Assembly (NCBI GenBank): GCA_902782965.1
Contig: CACZPG010000161.1
Location: 1-9,788 of the forward strand
Length of the DNA stretch: 9,788 bases
Direction: 5' to 3'
From: an uncultured Lachnospiraceae bacterium
GTDB lineage: Bacteria > Bacillota > Clostridia > Lachnospirales > Lachnospiraceae
Below the pieces are notes generated by a model. The model was not told the origin of the DNA and did no database searches. It worked only from the letters and a program-made list of their open reading frames with translations. Positions 1 through 5,731 of this stretch are shown here, piece by piece. The first letter of the stretch is position 1, and each line of letters begins with the position of its first letter. Position numbers and translations under genes: made by a program.

Positions 1-297
1 AGAACAAGACGTGAGTCAAGACAGGTTGTTACACATAAGCATGTAACTGTAAATGGAAGAGTTATAAATATTCCATCATACAAGGTTCAGCCTGGTGATG
101 TTATTGAAATCAAAGAGAAGAGCAAGTCTCTTCAGAGATTCAAGGATATTGCTGAAGCAAATAAGGGTATATCAGTACCTGCTTGGCTTGAGGGAGATGC
201 TGAAAAGCTCAGTGGAAAGGTAGTTGAAATTCCTCTTAGAGAGCAAATCGATGTCCCTGTAAATGAGACACTTATCGTCGAGTTGTATTCAAAGTAA
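1..297 (+). CDS. rpsD: 30S ribosomal protein S4 (uS4), C-terminal 98 residues; 5' end outside window
   Basis: Reading frame 1 is open from the first base to a TAA at 295-297. It gives about the second half of ribosomal protein S4, which binds 16S rRNA, is a primary assembly protein of the small subunit, and in several bacteria represses its own operon. The visible part starts inside the S4 RNA-binding fold: ESRQVVTHKHVTVNGRVINI followed by PSYKVQPGDVIEI is the family signature. The carboxy end LIVELYSK is also typical of S4. Full-length S4 is about 200 residues, so roughly 100 codons lie upstream of the window. It is followed after 79 bases by rpoA in the same orientation, as in many Firmicutes. 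The identification is secure; only the missing start limits it. Confidence 0.95.
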   Translation, partial: RTRRESRQVVTHKHVTVNGRVINIPSYKVQPGDVIEIKEKSKSLQRFKDIAEANKGISVPAWLEGDAEKLSGKVVEIPLREQIDVPVNETLIVELYSK

Positions 298-306
298 GAT
301 ACTTTC

Positions 307-341
307 TGTCTGGGTTATACATTTACTGTATGGCCCGGATG
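307..341 (+). other. Long RNA hairpin in the rpsD-rpoA gap
   Basis: Bases 309-320 pair with 328-339 (12 pairs, three of them G-T) around a 7-base loop at 321-327. Two more G-T pairs can be added at the base. No T-run follows, so it does not look like an intrinsic terminator. It could be an RNase processing site, a partial attenuator separating rpoA from the ribosomal-protein genes, or an S4-responsive element. The pairing is visible; the role is inference. Confidence 0.6.
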
Positions 342-376
342 TATGAAATATCGTTATTATATTTGGGAGGTCATGA

Positions 377-1333
377 ATGTTCGAATTTGAGAAGCCAAGA
401 ATAATAATTGATGAGAAGTCAGAAGATGATAAGTACGGAAGATTTATCATAGAACCACTTGAGAGAGGTTATGGAACAACTCTCGGTAATTCACTTCGTC
501 GTGTAATGCTCTCATCACTTCCTGGTACAGCAGTAAGCTATATCAAGATAAAAGGAGTTCTTCATGAGTTCAGTTCAATTCCTGGAGTAAAGGAAGATGT
601 AACTGAGATCGTTATGAATATCAAGGAACTCTGCATAAAGAACAATTCATCAAGCGATGAGCCAAAGATCGGTTATATAGAGGCTTCCGGTGATACAGTT
701 GTTACAGCTGCAGATATTCATGTTGACGGAGATCTGGAGATACTTAATCCTGATCTTGTAATCGCTAACCTGAATGGGCCGGATGCAAGACTTGAAATGG
801 AACTCACAATAACAAATGGTCGTGGTTATGTAAGTGCTGATAAGAACAAGGAGCAGGAGCCTTCAATTGATATGATTTCTGTTGACTCTATTTATACTCC
901 TGTAGACAGAGTAAATCTTACTGTAGAGAATACTCGTGTTGGTCAGATCACTGATTACGATAAGCTTACACTTGATGTATTTACTAATGGAACTCTTGCA
1001 CCTGATGATGCAGTTAGTTATGCTGCTAAGGTACTTAGTGAACATCTGAGTCTCTTTATCAATCTTTCAGATAATGTGAAGGATAAGACTATTATCACTG
1101 AGAAGCAGGAGGATGTTCCTGATACAACTGCTAAGGATATGAGTATTGATGAACTTGAACTTAGTGTTCGTTCATACAACTGTCTTAAGAGAGCTAATAT
1201 CAATACAGTTAAGGAACTTTGTGCAAAAACACCGGATGAGATGATGAAGGTACGTAACCTTGGACGTAAGTCTCTTGAGGAAGTACTTGCTAAGCTTAAG
1301 GAGCTTGGTCTTTCACTCAATAACGGAGAATAA
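377..1333 (+). CDS. rpoA: DNA-directed RNA polymerase alpha subunit
   Basis: This 318-residue protein is the RNA polymerase alpha subunit. Its dimer nucleates core enzyme assembly, and its C-terminal domain contacts UP-element DNA and activators. The N-terminal domain spans about residues 1-230; the segment with GYGTTLGNSLRRVMLSSLPG (31-50) is the conserved dimerisation helix, and GVLHEFSSIPGVKEDVTEI follows it. A linker at about 231-252 leads to the C-terminal helix-hairpin domain (about 255-315) with VRSYNCLKRANI and VRNLGRKSLEEV. Arg265, Asn268 and Cys269 fall at the same numbers as the DNA-contacting residues of E. coli alpha. The ATG at 377 has GGGAGG at 365-370. An ATG four bases upstream, at 373, runs into a stop after five codons. 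Length is normal for Firmicutes. The gene lies between rpsD and rplQ in the same operon. Confidence 0.98.
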   Translation: MFEFEKPRIIIDEKSEDDKYGRFIIEPLERGYGTTLGNSLRRVMLSSLPGTAVSYIKIKGVLHEFSSIPGVKEDVTEIVMNIKELCIKNNSSSDEPKIGYIEASGDTVVTAADIHVDGDLEILNPDLVIANLNGPDARLEMELTITNGRGYVSADKNKEQEPSIDMISVDSIYTPVDRVNLTVENTRVGQITDYDKLTLDVFTNGTLAPDDAVSYAAKVLSEHLSLFINLSDNVKDKTIITEKQEDVPDTTAKDMSIDELELSVRSYNCLKRANINTVKELCAKTPDEMMKVRNLGRKSLEEVLAKLKELGLSLNNGE

Positions 1334-1342
1334 AACAATCAC

Positions 1343-1419
1343 CACTAAAGCGGAAGTCGCTAAGTCCTGAATAAGGATTGCGGATAAAGTACGCATAGTG
1401 AAGACCCCGCCTAAAGGCG
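1343..1419 (+). ncRNA. Structured rplQ leader: four-way-junction (cloverleaf-like) RNA plus GC hairpin
   Basis: The 107-base gap between rpoA and rplQ folds compactly. The outer stem is 1343-1347 with 1396-1400 (CACTA/TAGTG). It encloses three adjacent arms: 1349-1352/1358-1361 (AGCG/CGCT, 5-base loop), 1363-1368/1374-1379 (AGTCCT/AGGATT, one G-T, 5-base loop) and 1380-1382/1392-1394 (GCG/CGC, 9-base loop). Only one base separates successive stems. A further hairpin, 1408-1411/1416-1419 (CGCC/GGCG, loop TAAA), ends six bases before the AAGGAGG ribosome site at 1425-1431. The base pairs can be checked directly. That this is a regulatory leader of rplQ, for example an L17 autoregulation site or a tRNA mimic, is inference. 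I do not recognise it as a named Rfam family. Confidence 0.45.
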
Positions 1420-1440
1420 CAGGTAAGGAGGAAATTTAAA

Positions 1441-1977
1441 ATGGCAATGTATAGAAAGCTTGGAAAGAAGTCAGACCAGAGAAAGGCACTTCTCAGAAGT
1501 CAGGTAACACAGCTTATTTATAATGGCAAGATTAAGACTACCGAAGCAAGAGCTAAGGAAGTTCGTAAGATTGCTGAGCATCTTATTACTCTTGCAGTTA
1601 AAGAGAAGGATAACTTCGAAGAAGTAACTGTTAAGGCTAAGGTTGCTCGTAAGGATAAAGATGGCAAGAGAGTTAAAGAAGTAGTTGATGGCAAGAAAGT
1701 AACTATCTTTGATGAAGTTGATAAGACAGTTAAGAAGGATAAGCCTTCAAAGCTTCATGCTCGTAGAGAAATGCTTAAGGTTCTCTATCCTGTAACAGAA
1801 GTTCCTACAGATATTGCAGGAAAGAAGAGTGCAACTAAGAAGGTTGACCTTACAGAGAAGCTTTTCAATGAATATGGTGTTAAGTATGCAGACCGTAAGG
1901 GTGGTTATACAAGAATCATCAAGATTGGTCAGCGTAAGGGTGACGGAGCTCTTGAAGTATTCCTTGAGTTAGTTTAA
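1441..1977 (+). CDS. rplQ: 50S ribosomal protein L17 (bL17) with a ~50-residue lysine-rich insertion
   Basis: L17 is a large-subunit ribosomal protein sitting near the exit-tunnel face of the 50S. The N-terminal half (residues 1-52, YRKLGKKSDQRKALLRSQVT and TTEARAKEVRKIAEHLITLA) and the C-terminal half (about 104-178, LHARRE, ADRKGGYTRIIKIGQRKGD, ending FLELV) match the family closely. The protein is 178 residues, whereas typical bacterial L17 is about 116-130. The excess is one block at about residues 53-104, rich in Lys, Glu, Asp and Val, inserted between ITL and LHARR. I believe clostridial relatives carry comparable insertions, but I cannot check that here. The reading frame stays intact through the insertion and the codon bias matches rpoA, so it is not a sequencing error. 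ATG 1441 has AAGGAGG at 1425-1431. It is the last gene of the operon before a terminator. Confidence 0.97.
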   Translation: MAMYRKLGKKSDQRKALLRSQVTQLIYNGKIKTTEARAKEVRKIAEHLITLAVKEKDNFEEVTVKAKVARKDKDGKRVKEVVDGKKVTIFDEVDKTVKKDKPSKLHARREMLKVLYPVTEVPTDIAGKKSATKKVDLTEKLFNEYGVKYADRKGGYTRIIKIGQRKGDGALEVFLELV

Positions 1978-1999
1978 TCCCTTTAAATGATATTTGAGA

Positions 2000-2021
2000 T
2001 AAACCTGTAATTACAGGTTTA
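2000..2021 (+). repeat. Perfect 22-base palindrome downstream of rplQ
   Basis: TAAACCTGTAA and its exact complement meet at 2010/2011, forming a hairpin 23 bases after the rplQ stop. It is followed by AGAAGAG rather than a T-run, so by itself it is not a terminator. It precedes the real terminator by about 27 bases. It may be a 3'-end stabilising structure. Lactic acid bacteria and Listeria are known to have an L17 downstream element in the same place, but I see no basis for claiming homology. Confidence 0.55.
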
Positions 2022-2047
2022 GAAGAGTTATAGAAAAATCTATGTTA

Positions 2048-2088
2048 AAAGATGACATTCGGAGTGCTCCGGTTGTCATCTTTTTTTA
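2048..2088 (+). terminator. Intrinsic terminator of the rpsD-rpoA-rplQ operon
   Basis: GATGACA at 2051-2057 pairs with TGTCATC at 2074-2080. An inner GGA/TCC stem with a GTGC loop caps it, with one T-T mismatch between the stems. Flanking A and T residues extend the base. Seven T residues at 2081-2087 follow immediately. This is a clear rho-independent terminator separating the ribosomal operon from the transporter operon. Confidence 0.9.
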
Positions 2089-2112
2089 CCCTGATAAGAG
2101 GAGTGTTTTTTC

Positions 2113-2141
2113 TTGCACTAAAGGTGCTGATAAGATACAAT
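2113..2141 (+). promoter_or_regulatory. Candidate sigma-A promoter of the ecf-truA operon
   Basis: TTGCAC at 2113-2118 (3 of 6 to consensus) and TACAAT at 2136-2141 (5 of 6) are separated by exactly 17 bases. The pair sits just after the rplQ terminator and upstream of the ATPase gene. A start near 2148 would give a leader of about 74 bases containing the 12-base tandem repeats. The position is sensible but the -35 is weak. Confidence 0.45.
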
Positions 2142-2156
2142 AACTTCTAGCAAAAA

Positions 2157-2204
2157 TTCTTGAAAAGTATCTTGAGATATTTCATGAAATATTTCTTGAA
2201 AGAT
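2157..2204 (+). repeat. Four 12-base tandem repeats, consensus TTCTTGAAATAT, in the ecfA leader
   Basis: Copies start at 2157 (TTCTTGAAAAGT), 2169 (ATCTTGAGATAT), 2181 (TTCATGAAATAT) and 2193 (TTCTTGAAAGAT), exactly 12 bases apart. Each core is close to a TTCWWGAA dyad. The middle copies also make a perfect 16-base palindrome at 2177-2192. The array ends four bases before the AAAGGA ribosome site at 2208-2213. It could be a cluster of operator half-turn sites or an RNA hairpin controlling translation; neither is shown. Confidence 0.6.
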
Positions 2205-2221
2205 TCTAAAGGATTGATCAA

Positions 2222-3568
2222 ATGATTCCATATATCAGAATATCCCAACTTCATATAGATTCCATTCCGGATAGCAGCATTAATCTCATTATGAGTAAAG
2301 GAGATATAGTTGGAATTACCGGAAGAAATGGTTCGGGTAAGACTACATTTGCCAGATATCTTGCAGGGCAGGAACGTCCGGATAAGATGGGAAGTATCCT
2401 TATTAACGGTCTGGATCCGTTCTCGCAGCTTGACAGGGAAAAGCTTAGAAGTATTTCCGGACTTGTGACTCAGAATCCCGGTGAGGGAATGGTACTCGAT
2501 AATGTTGGAAGAGACATTGCTTTCGGAGCTGAGAATCAGGGGATTCCTAAAGAGAAAACAATGAAAAGAACAGGCTTCTACCTGAAGAAGTATTCATTGT
2601 GGAAAAAGAAGAATAGTCCAGTTTCATCATTAAGTGCCAGTGAGAAACAGAGGGCAGCTCTTTCATCTATTCTGATAATGCATCCGGAGATTCTGATCAT
2701 TGATGAATCCTTCAGTATGATGAGTAATATTGATATTGAGAAATATTTAAATATAGTAATTAACAGTGCACGAAAGAGAAATGAGACAGTTATTATTTTT
2801 TCCAAGAAATATAATGTGCTCAAAATGACAGATATACAATATGAACTGGCAGATGGGGGTCTTAGGGAAATTGATATAGAAGGCTCTGAATATTTCTCGA
2901 AATACATTTCCGAAGGTATTATTCTGAACGGCGCCAAGGATACAGATATCGTAAAGAAGAGTAATGACAGACTCAAGGTTGAGAGATATATACATGGAAA
3001 TAATTCAAAGGACTCTGTGGGAATTAGTTTGCATAATGTAACTCATCGTATGAATAATGTAAAGATACTTGATAGAACCAATATGAGGTTTGTTTCAGGC
3101 TCGGCTTATAGAATTGTAGGAAAACATAGTTCCGGAAAGACTACTTACCTTAAGCTTGCTGCAGGACTTATTAAACCTCAGGAAGGTGAAATATTCAGAA
3201 GTGATGATACCAAGATAGGATACGTCTTCCAATATCCTGACGAAGGTTTCGTTGAAACCAATGTGCTGGATGAAGTTATGTTTGGTCCCATGAGTGACGG
3301 TCATACAAAACGCGATGCCCGGAGTATGGCTGAATCTGTACTTGATTTCGTTGGCGTAGATAAGAATATTTGGAACCGCAAGATTTCGGAATTATCATTC
3401 GGTGAGAAGAAGAAGGTTGCAATAGCTGCGGCGATTGCTCTGAATCCTGATTTTCTATTCATGGATGAACCTTATGCCGGTCTTGATACAGACAGCCGGC
3501 GGCAGATTGAATTGATAATTGAAGGACTCTGCAGGGAGGGAAAATGCATAATAACAGTAGAAGCATAG
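2222..3568 (+). CDS. Fused tandem ECF-transporter ATPase (EcfA-EcfA type), both H-loops absent
   Basis: This is a 448-residue protein with two ABC ATPase domains. It lies where Firmicutes usually have separate ecfA1 and ecfA2, between rplQ and ecfT-truA, so I infer it powers an energy-coupling-factor transporter for vitamins or metal ions at the cytoplasmic membrane. Half 1 has Walker A GRNGSGKTT (34-42), Q-loop Gln84, signature LSASE (137-141) and Walker B with Asp161-Glu162. Half 2 has Walker A GKHSSGKTT (300-308), Q-loop Gln337, signature LSFGE (391-395) and Walker B Asp415-Glu416 followed by PYAGLD. Where the H-loop histidine belongs, half 1 reads IIFSKKYN (Ser194) and half 2 stops at IITVEA. 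Separate EcfA proteins are about 280 residues, so each half also lacks the usual C-terminal part. The start has AAAGGA at 2208-2213. The stop overlaps ecfT by 25 bases. The ABC identity is certain and the ECF assignment strong from context. Confidence 0.9.
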   Translation: MIPYIRISQLHIDSIPDSSINLIMSKGDIVGITGRNGSGKTTFARYLAGQERPDKMGSILINGLDPFSQLDREKLRSISGLVTQNPGEGMVLDNVGRDIAFGAENQGIPKEKTMKRTGFYLKKYSLWKKKNSPVSSLSASEKQRAALSSILIMHPEILIIDESFSMMSNIDIEKYLNIVINSARKRNETVIIFSKKYNVLKMTDIQYELADGGLREIDIEGSEYFSKYISEGIILNGAKDTDIVKKSNDRLKVERYIHGNNSKDSVGISLHNVTHRMNNVKILDRTNMRFVSGSAYRIVGKHSSGKTTYLKLAAGLIKPQEGEIFRSDDTKIGYVFQYPDEGFVETNVLDEVMFGPMSDGHTKRDARSMAESVLDFVGVDKNIWNRKISELSFGEKKKVAIAAAIALNPDFLFMDEPYAGLDTDSRRQIELIIEGLCREGKCIITVEA

Positions 3569-3586
3569 GTGCTCTTAAAACCTATG
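3533..3586 (+). other. ecfA/ecfT overlap: internal SD, G_GGA_AAA heptamer and downstream hairpin
   Basis: AGGGAGGG at 3533-3540 is the ribosome site for ecfT at 3544. In the ATPase frame, 3538-3544 reads G GGA AAA, which has the X XXY YYZ form for -1 slippage. A -1 shift there continues directly into the ecfT frame at its ATG. CATAGGT (3564-3570) pairs with ACCTATG (3580-3586), 19 bases after the heptamer, which is longer than usual frameshift spacers. Simple re-initiation at the overlap remains the default explanation. Confidence 0.35.
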
Positions 3587-4260
3587 ATGCCAGAACAAAA
3601 CTTTATATTCTCACTGCATATCTGCTGATGTCATTTCTTGGATGGAAAATAATTCCAATTATTATATTCTTGTTATCAGGAATAGGTATCGTTTTTCTCA
3701 GCAGAATAAGAATTAATATCCTCTGGGATATGTCAAAGAGTGCTATTCTTATAGAACTGGTTATTTCACTGCTTTGTCTGACATTTTTGAAACCTCTTAT
3801 GGTTGTTTTCATAGCGGTGAAATTAATTATGATAACATTAGTCTATAACAGTATCATGAGCTGTATGAAGCAGGTAGATGTGCTGGATGGCCTGATGATT
3901 GGTTTCAGACTTAAAATTGATGCTACTAAAAGATTCTATAATATTCTGGAATATTTTCCTGAGGTTTATTCTCAGAAGAAGAGAGTACGGAGTGCTCTTA
4001 AGGCGCGAGGAGTAGATCCGGATAGTGGAAATCTTATAAGAAGATTTGTTAAGGAAACAACCCTGGCTGTTCCTAACCATAGGAATGCCTTTGTTGAATT
4101 ATCAAACAGAAACAGAGCTATGGATATGAGAAGCTTTACTTCGGCGAGACGAAGGAAGCGGATTTATGAGATGAAGCTGGAAGTAGTTGATGATATAATG
4201 TTAATGCTTGCAGTGATATTGATAATCGGTACTGTGTTTACACAAGTGTATTTTAAGTGA
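3544..4260 (+). CDS. ecfT: ECF transporter transmembrane coupling protein EcfT
   Basis: This 238-residue membrane protein links the two ATPase domains to exchangeable substrate-binding S-components in ECF importers. After a 10-residue lead, LKTYDARTKLYILTAYLLMS is the usual EcfT beginning, equivalent to xDPRTKL. Hydrophobic segments lie at about 20-31, 35-53, 64-81, 83-102 and 216-234. The coupling-helix motif Ala-Arg-Gly is present in ALKARGVD (151-158). The second motif, normally AMEARG-like, is altered to AMDMRSF (192-198) but keeps its Arg. Both motifs are known to contact the ATPases. The start overlaps the ATPase gene by 25 bases with its own AGGGAGG site, so translation is likely coupled. 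truA follows after seven bases. No S-component gene is in the window, so the substrate cannot be named. Confidence 0.92.
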   Translation: MHNNSRSIGALKTYDARTKLYILTAYLLMSFLGWKIIPIIIFLLSGIGIVFLSRIRINILWDMSKSAILIELVISLLCLTFLKPLMVVFIAVKLIMITLVYNSIMSCMKQVDVLDGLMIGFRLKIDATKRFYNILEYFPEVYSQKKRVRSALKARGVDPDSGNLIRRFVKETTLAVPNHRNAFVELSNRNRAMDMRSFTSARRRKRIYEMKLEVVDDIMLMLAVILIIGTVFTQVYFK

Positions 4261-4267
4261 TAGGAAA

Positions 4268-5026
4268 ATGAGGATACTACTAAGGGTTTCATACGATGGA
4301 ACTGAATATAGCGGCTGGCAGATACAACCTAATGCAGTTACAATAGAAGGGCTCATTATAGATGCTATAAAAGAGCTTACAGGCGAGGATGTATCGCTTA
4401 TTGGTGCAAGCAGGACTGATGCAGGTGTACATTCTCTTGGTAATGTATGTGTGTTTGATACTGAGTCCAGGATTCCTCCGGAAAAGTTCTGTTATGCTTT
4501 AAATAATTATCTGCCGGAAGATATAAGGGTTATAGAGTCCGGGGAAGTTGAACCGGATTTTCATCCGAGACATACAGATTCAATGAAGACCTATGAATAT
4601 CGTATATGGAATGACAGATTCCCGAGTCCGATACTAAGGAAATACAGTCATTTTACTTATCGGAATATTGATATAGACAGGATGAAGTCAGCGGCTGCCC
4701 TGCTTGAAGGTGAACATGATTTCGGTGCCTTCTGTTCGTCAGGTTCTCAGGCTGAGACAACTGTCAGGACCATTTATAATATTGATATTTCCGAAGAAAA
4801 AATATATGATATTTCTTCAGAGGGCCGAATGATCAGGATAAGGGTTAAGGGTTCAGGCTTTCTATATAATATGGTCCGTATCATCGCTGGAACGCTTCTG
4901 GACATTGGAACCGGTCTTATGGAAATAGATGATATCAACAAGGCTCTTGAAACCTGTAATAGAGCAGATAGCGGCCCGACAGCGCCTGCTTGTGGTCTGA
5001 CTATGATAGGTATAGAATACCTATAG
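4268..5026 (+). CDS. truA: tRNA pseudouridine(38-40) synthase TruA
   Basis: TruA converts uridines 38-40 in the anticodon stem-loop of many tRNAs to pseudouridine in the cytoplasm. The 252-residue length is normal. The catalytic motif GASRTDAGVHSLGN carries the nucleophilic Asp51. Further family blocks are SYDGTEYSGWQIQP (8-21), FHPRHTDSMKTYEYRIWN (98-115, with the conserved active-site Tyr), the segment around HDFGAFCSSGS (150-160), and GSGFLYNMVRIIAGTLLDIG (195-214) near the C-terminus. The start lies seven bases after the ecfT stop with a weak AGGA (4262-4265), so translation is probably coupled to ecfT. Linkage ecfA-ecfT-truA is standard in Firmicutes. The usual next genes, rplM and rpsI, are absent here. 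Confidence 0.97.
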   Translation: MRILLRVSYDGTEYSGWQIQPNAVTIEGLIIDAIKELTGEDVSLIGASRTDAGVHSLGNVCVFDTESRIPPEKFCYALNNYLPEDIRVIESGEVEPDFHPRHTDSMKTYEYRIWNDRFPSPILRKYSHFTYRNIDIDRMKSAAALLEGEHDFGAFCSSGSQAETTVRTIYNIDISEEKIYDISSEGRMIRIRVKGSGFLYNMVRIIAGTLLDIGTGLMEIDDINKALETCNRADSGPTAPACGLTMIGIEYL

Positions 5027-5099
5027 ATTATTACAGGATGTTATAGAACGATATATATTGTTTAATGAGTATTTATAGATTGATGCTCAGGAGGAAGAA

Positions 5100-5717
5100 A
5101 TGAAGGTTATATGTAAGTGCTGCCATAAGGCGTTTGATTATGATATGTATATGGGGCTCTGTCCTAAATGCGGCAGAGTATACAGAAGGGGAAAAGAACA
5201 TTATTCTGCTGTAGAAAAGGATATGGCTGGAGACTTCCATCTTCATGGGGAAGAGGGGGGTCTTAATCGTGGCATATCCGGAGTTGTATATAATCAGGGC
5301 AGTGATGAGAAGAAGATTCTCATGAAAAATGGTTTTGATGAAGATGATGAACCACAGAATAAATATGTAAGGGAAGTTAATGATATTCCTGCGGCATACG
5401 CGACTGGAGCTAATGCTTCACAGGGAAGGGGCGCGAAAATGGTTCATAGCGGAGTACAGCCTTCACCAGGAATTGTTAATTCAGGGACGAATAACTACTG
5501 GGCTGTTAATTCAAACCAGAAAGCTGCAAACCAGCAGATGATGAAACAGCAATTGGCAGCTGCCATGAACAGTCGGGGAAATGGATATTATTCCCCTGAT
5601 CACAAAACTAAGCTTAATCAGCAGGTAGTTCGTCGGAAGAAGGGTAACCCTACTATAGGATTTATCATTTTTATTATTATAATTATATTATCATTTCTTT
5701 CATCAATGTTTGATTAA
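5100..5717 (+). CDS. Uncharacterised zinc-ribbon protein with C-terminal membrane anchor
   Basis: I do not recognise a named family for this 205-residue protein. It begins with a compact zinc-ribbon: Cys5 (with Cys7/Cys8) and Cys21-Pro-Lys-Cys24, in a context typical of double-CxxC treble-clef or rubredoxin-like knuckles. The centre (about 40-170) is polar and low in complexity, with acidic FDEDDEPQ (79-86) and a Gln/Asn/Ala-rich stretch (about 128-160), so probably disordered. After VRRKKGNP, a single strongly hydrophobic helix (about 185-203, FIIFIIIIILSF) ends the protein. Positive residues before it predict a cytoplasmic zinc-ribbon anchored by a tail helix, with no signal peptide. AGGAGG at 5089-5094 supports ATG 5100. 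It lies 73 bases after truA with no terminator between, so it is probably cotranscribed. No function is inferred. Confidence 0.85.
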   Translation: MKVICKCCHKAFDYDMYMGLCPKCGRVYRRGKEHYSAVEKDMAGDFHLHGEEGGLNRGISGVVYNQGSDEKKILMKNGFDEDDEPQNKYVREVNDIPAAYATGANASQGRGAKMVHSGVQPSPGIVNSGTNNYWAVNSNQKAANQQMMKQQLAAAMNSRGNGYYSPDHKTKLNQQVVRRKKGNPTIGFIIFIIIIILSFLSSMFD

Positions 5718-5731
5718 TATTAGATATATAT

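Noticed and set aside
863..1338. Minus-strand open frames (863-1045 and 1018-1338) opposite rpoA
   Set aside because: They lie wholly within well-identified rpoA coding sequence, have no ribosome site and no recognisable domain; they follow from the codon bias of rpoA.
1343..1400. A genuine tRNA gene between rpoA and rplQ
   Set aside because: The fold is cloverleaf-like, but the stems are too short (5-pair outer stem), the TTCRA-type T-loop and D-loop GG are missing, and no CCA-compatible end is present. Kept only as a structured leader.
2042..2143. Small 33-codon plus-strand frame after rplQ
   Set aside because: It runs straight through the intrinsic terminator stem and T-run and has no good ribosome site.
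2578..3304. Minus-strand open frames (2578-2976, 2747-2995, 3095-3304) opposite the ATPase gene
   Set aside because: The plus-strand frame carries all the ABC motifs through this region; the opposite frames show no family features or start signals.
3603..4080. Minus-strand open frames (3603-3812, 3838-4080) opposite ecfT
   Set aside because: EcfT motifs and hydrophobic segments explain the plus strand; the reverse frames are compositional shadows.
5031..5059. A promoter between truA and the zinc-ribbon gene (TTACAG, 17 bases, TATATT)
   Set aside because: The -35 matches consensus at only two positions and no terminator follows truA; cotranscription is the simpler reading.
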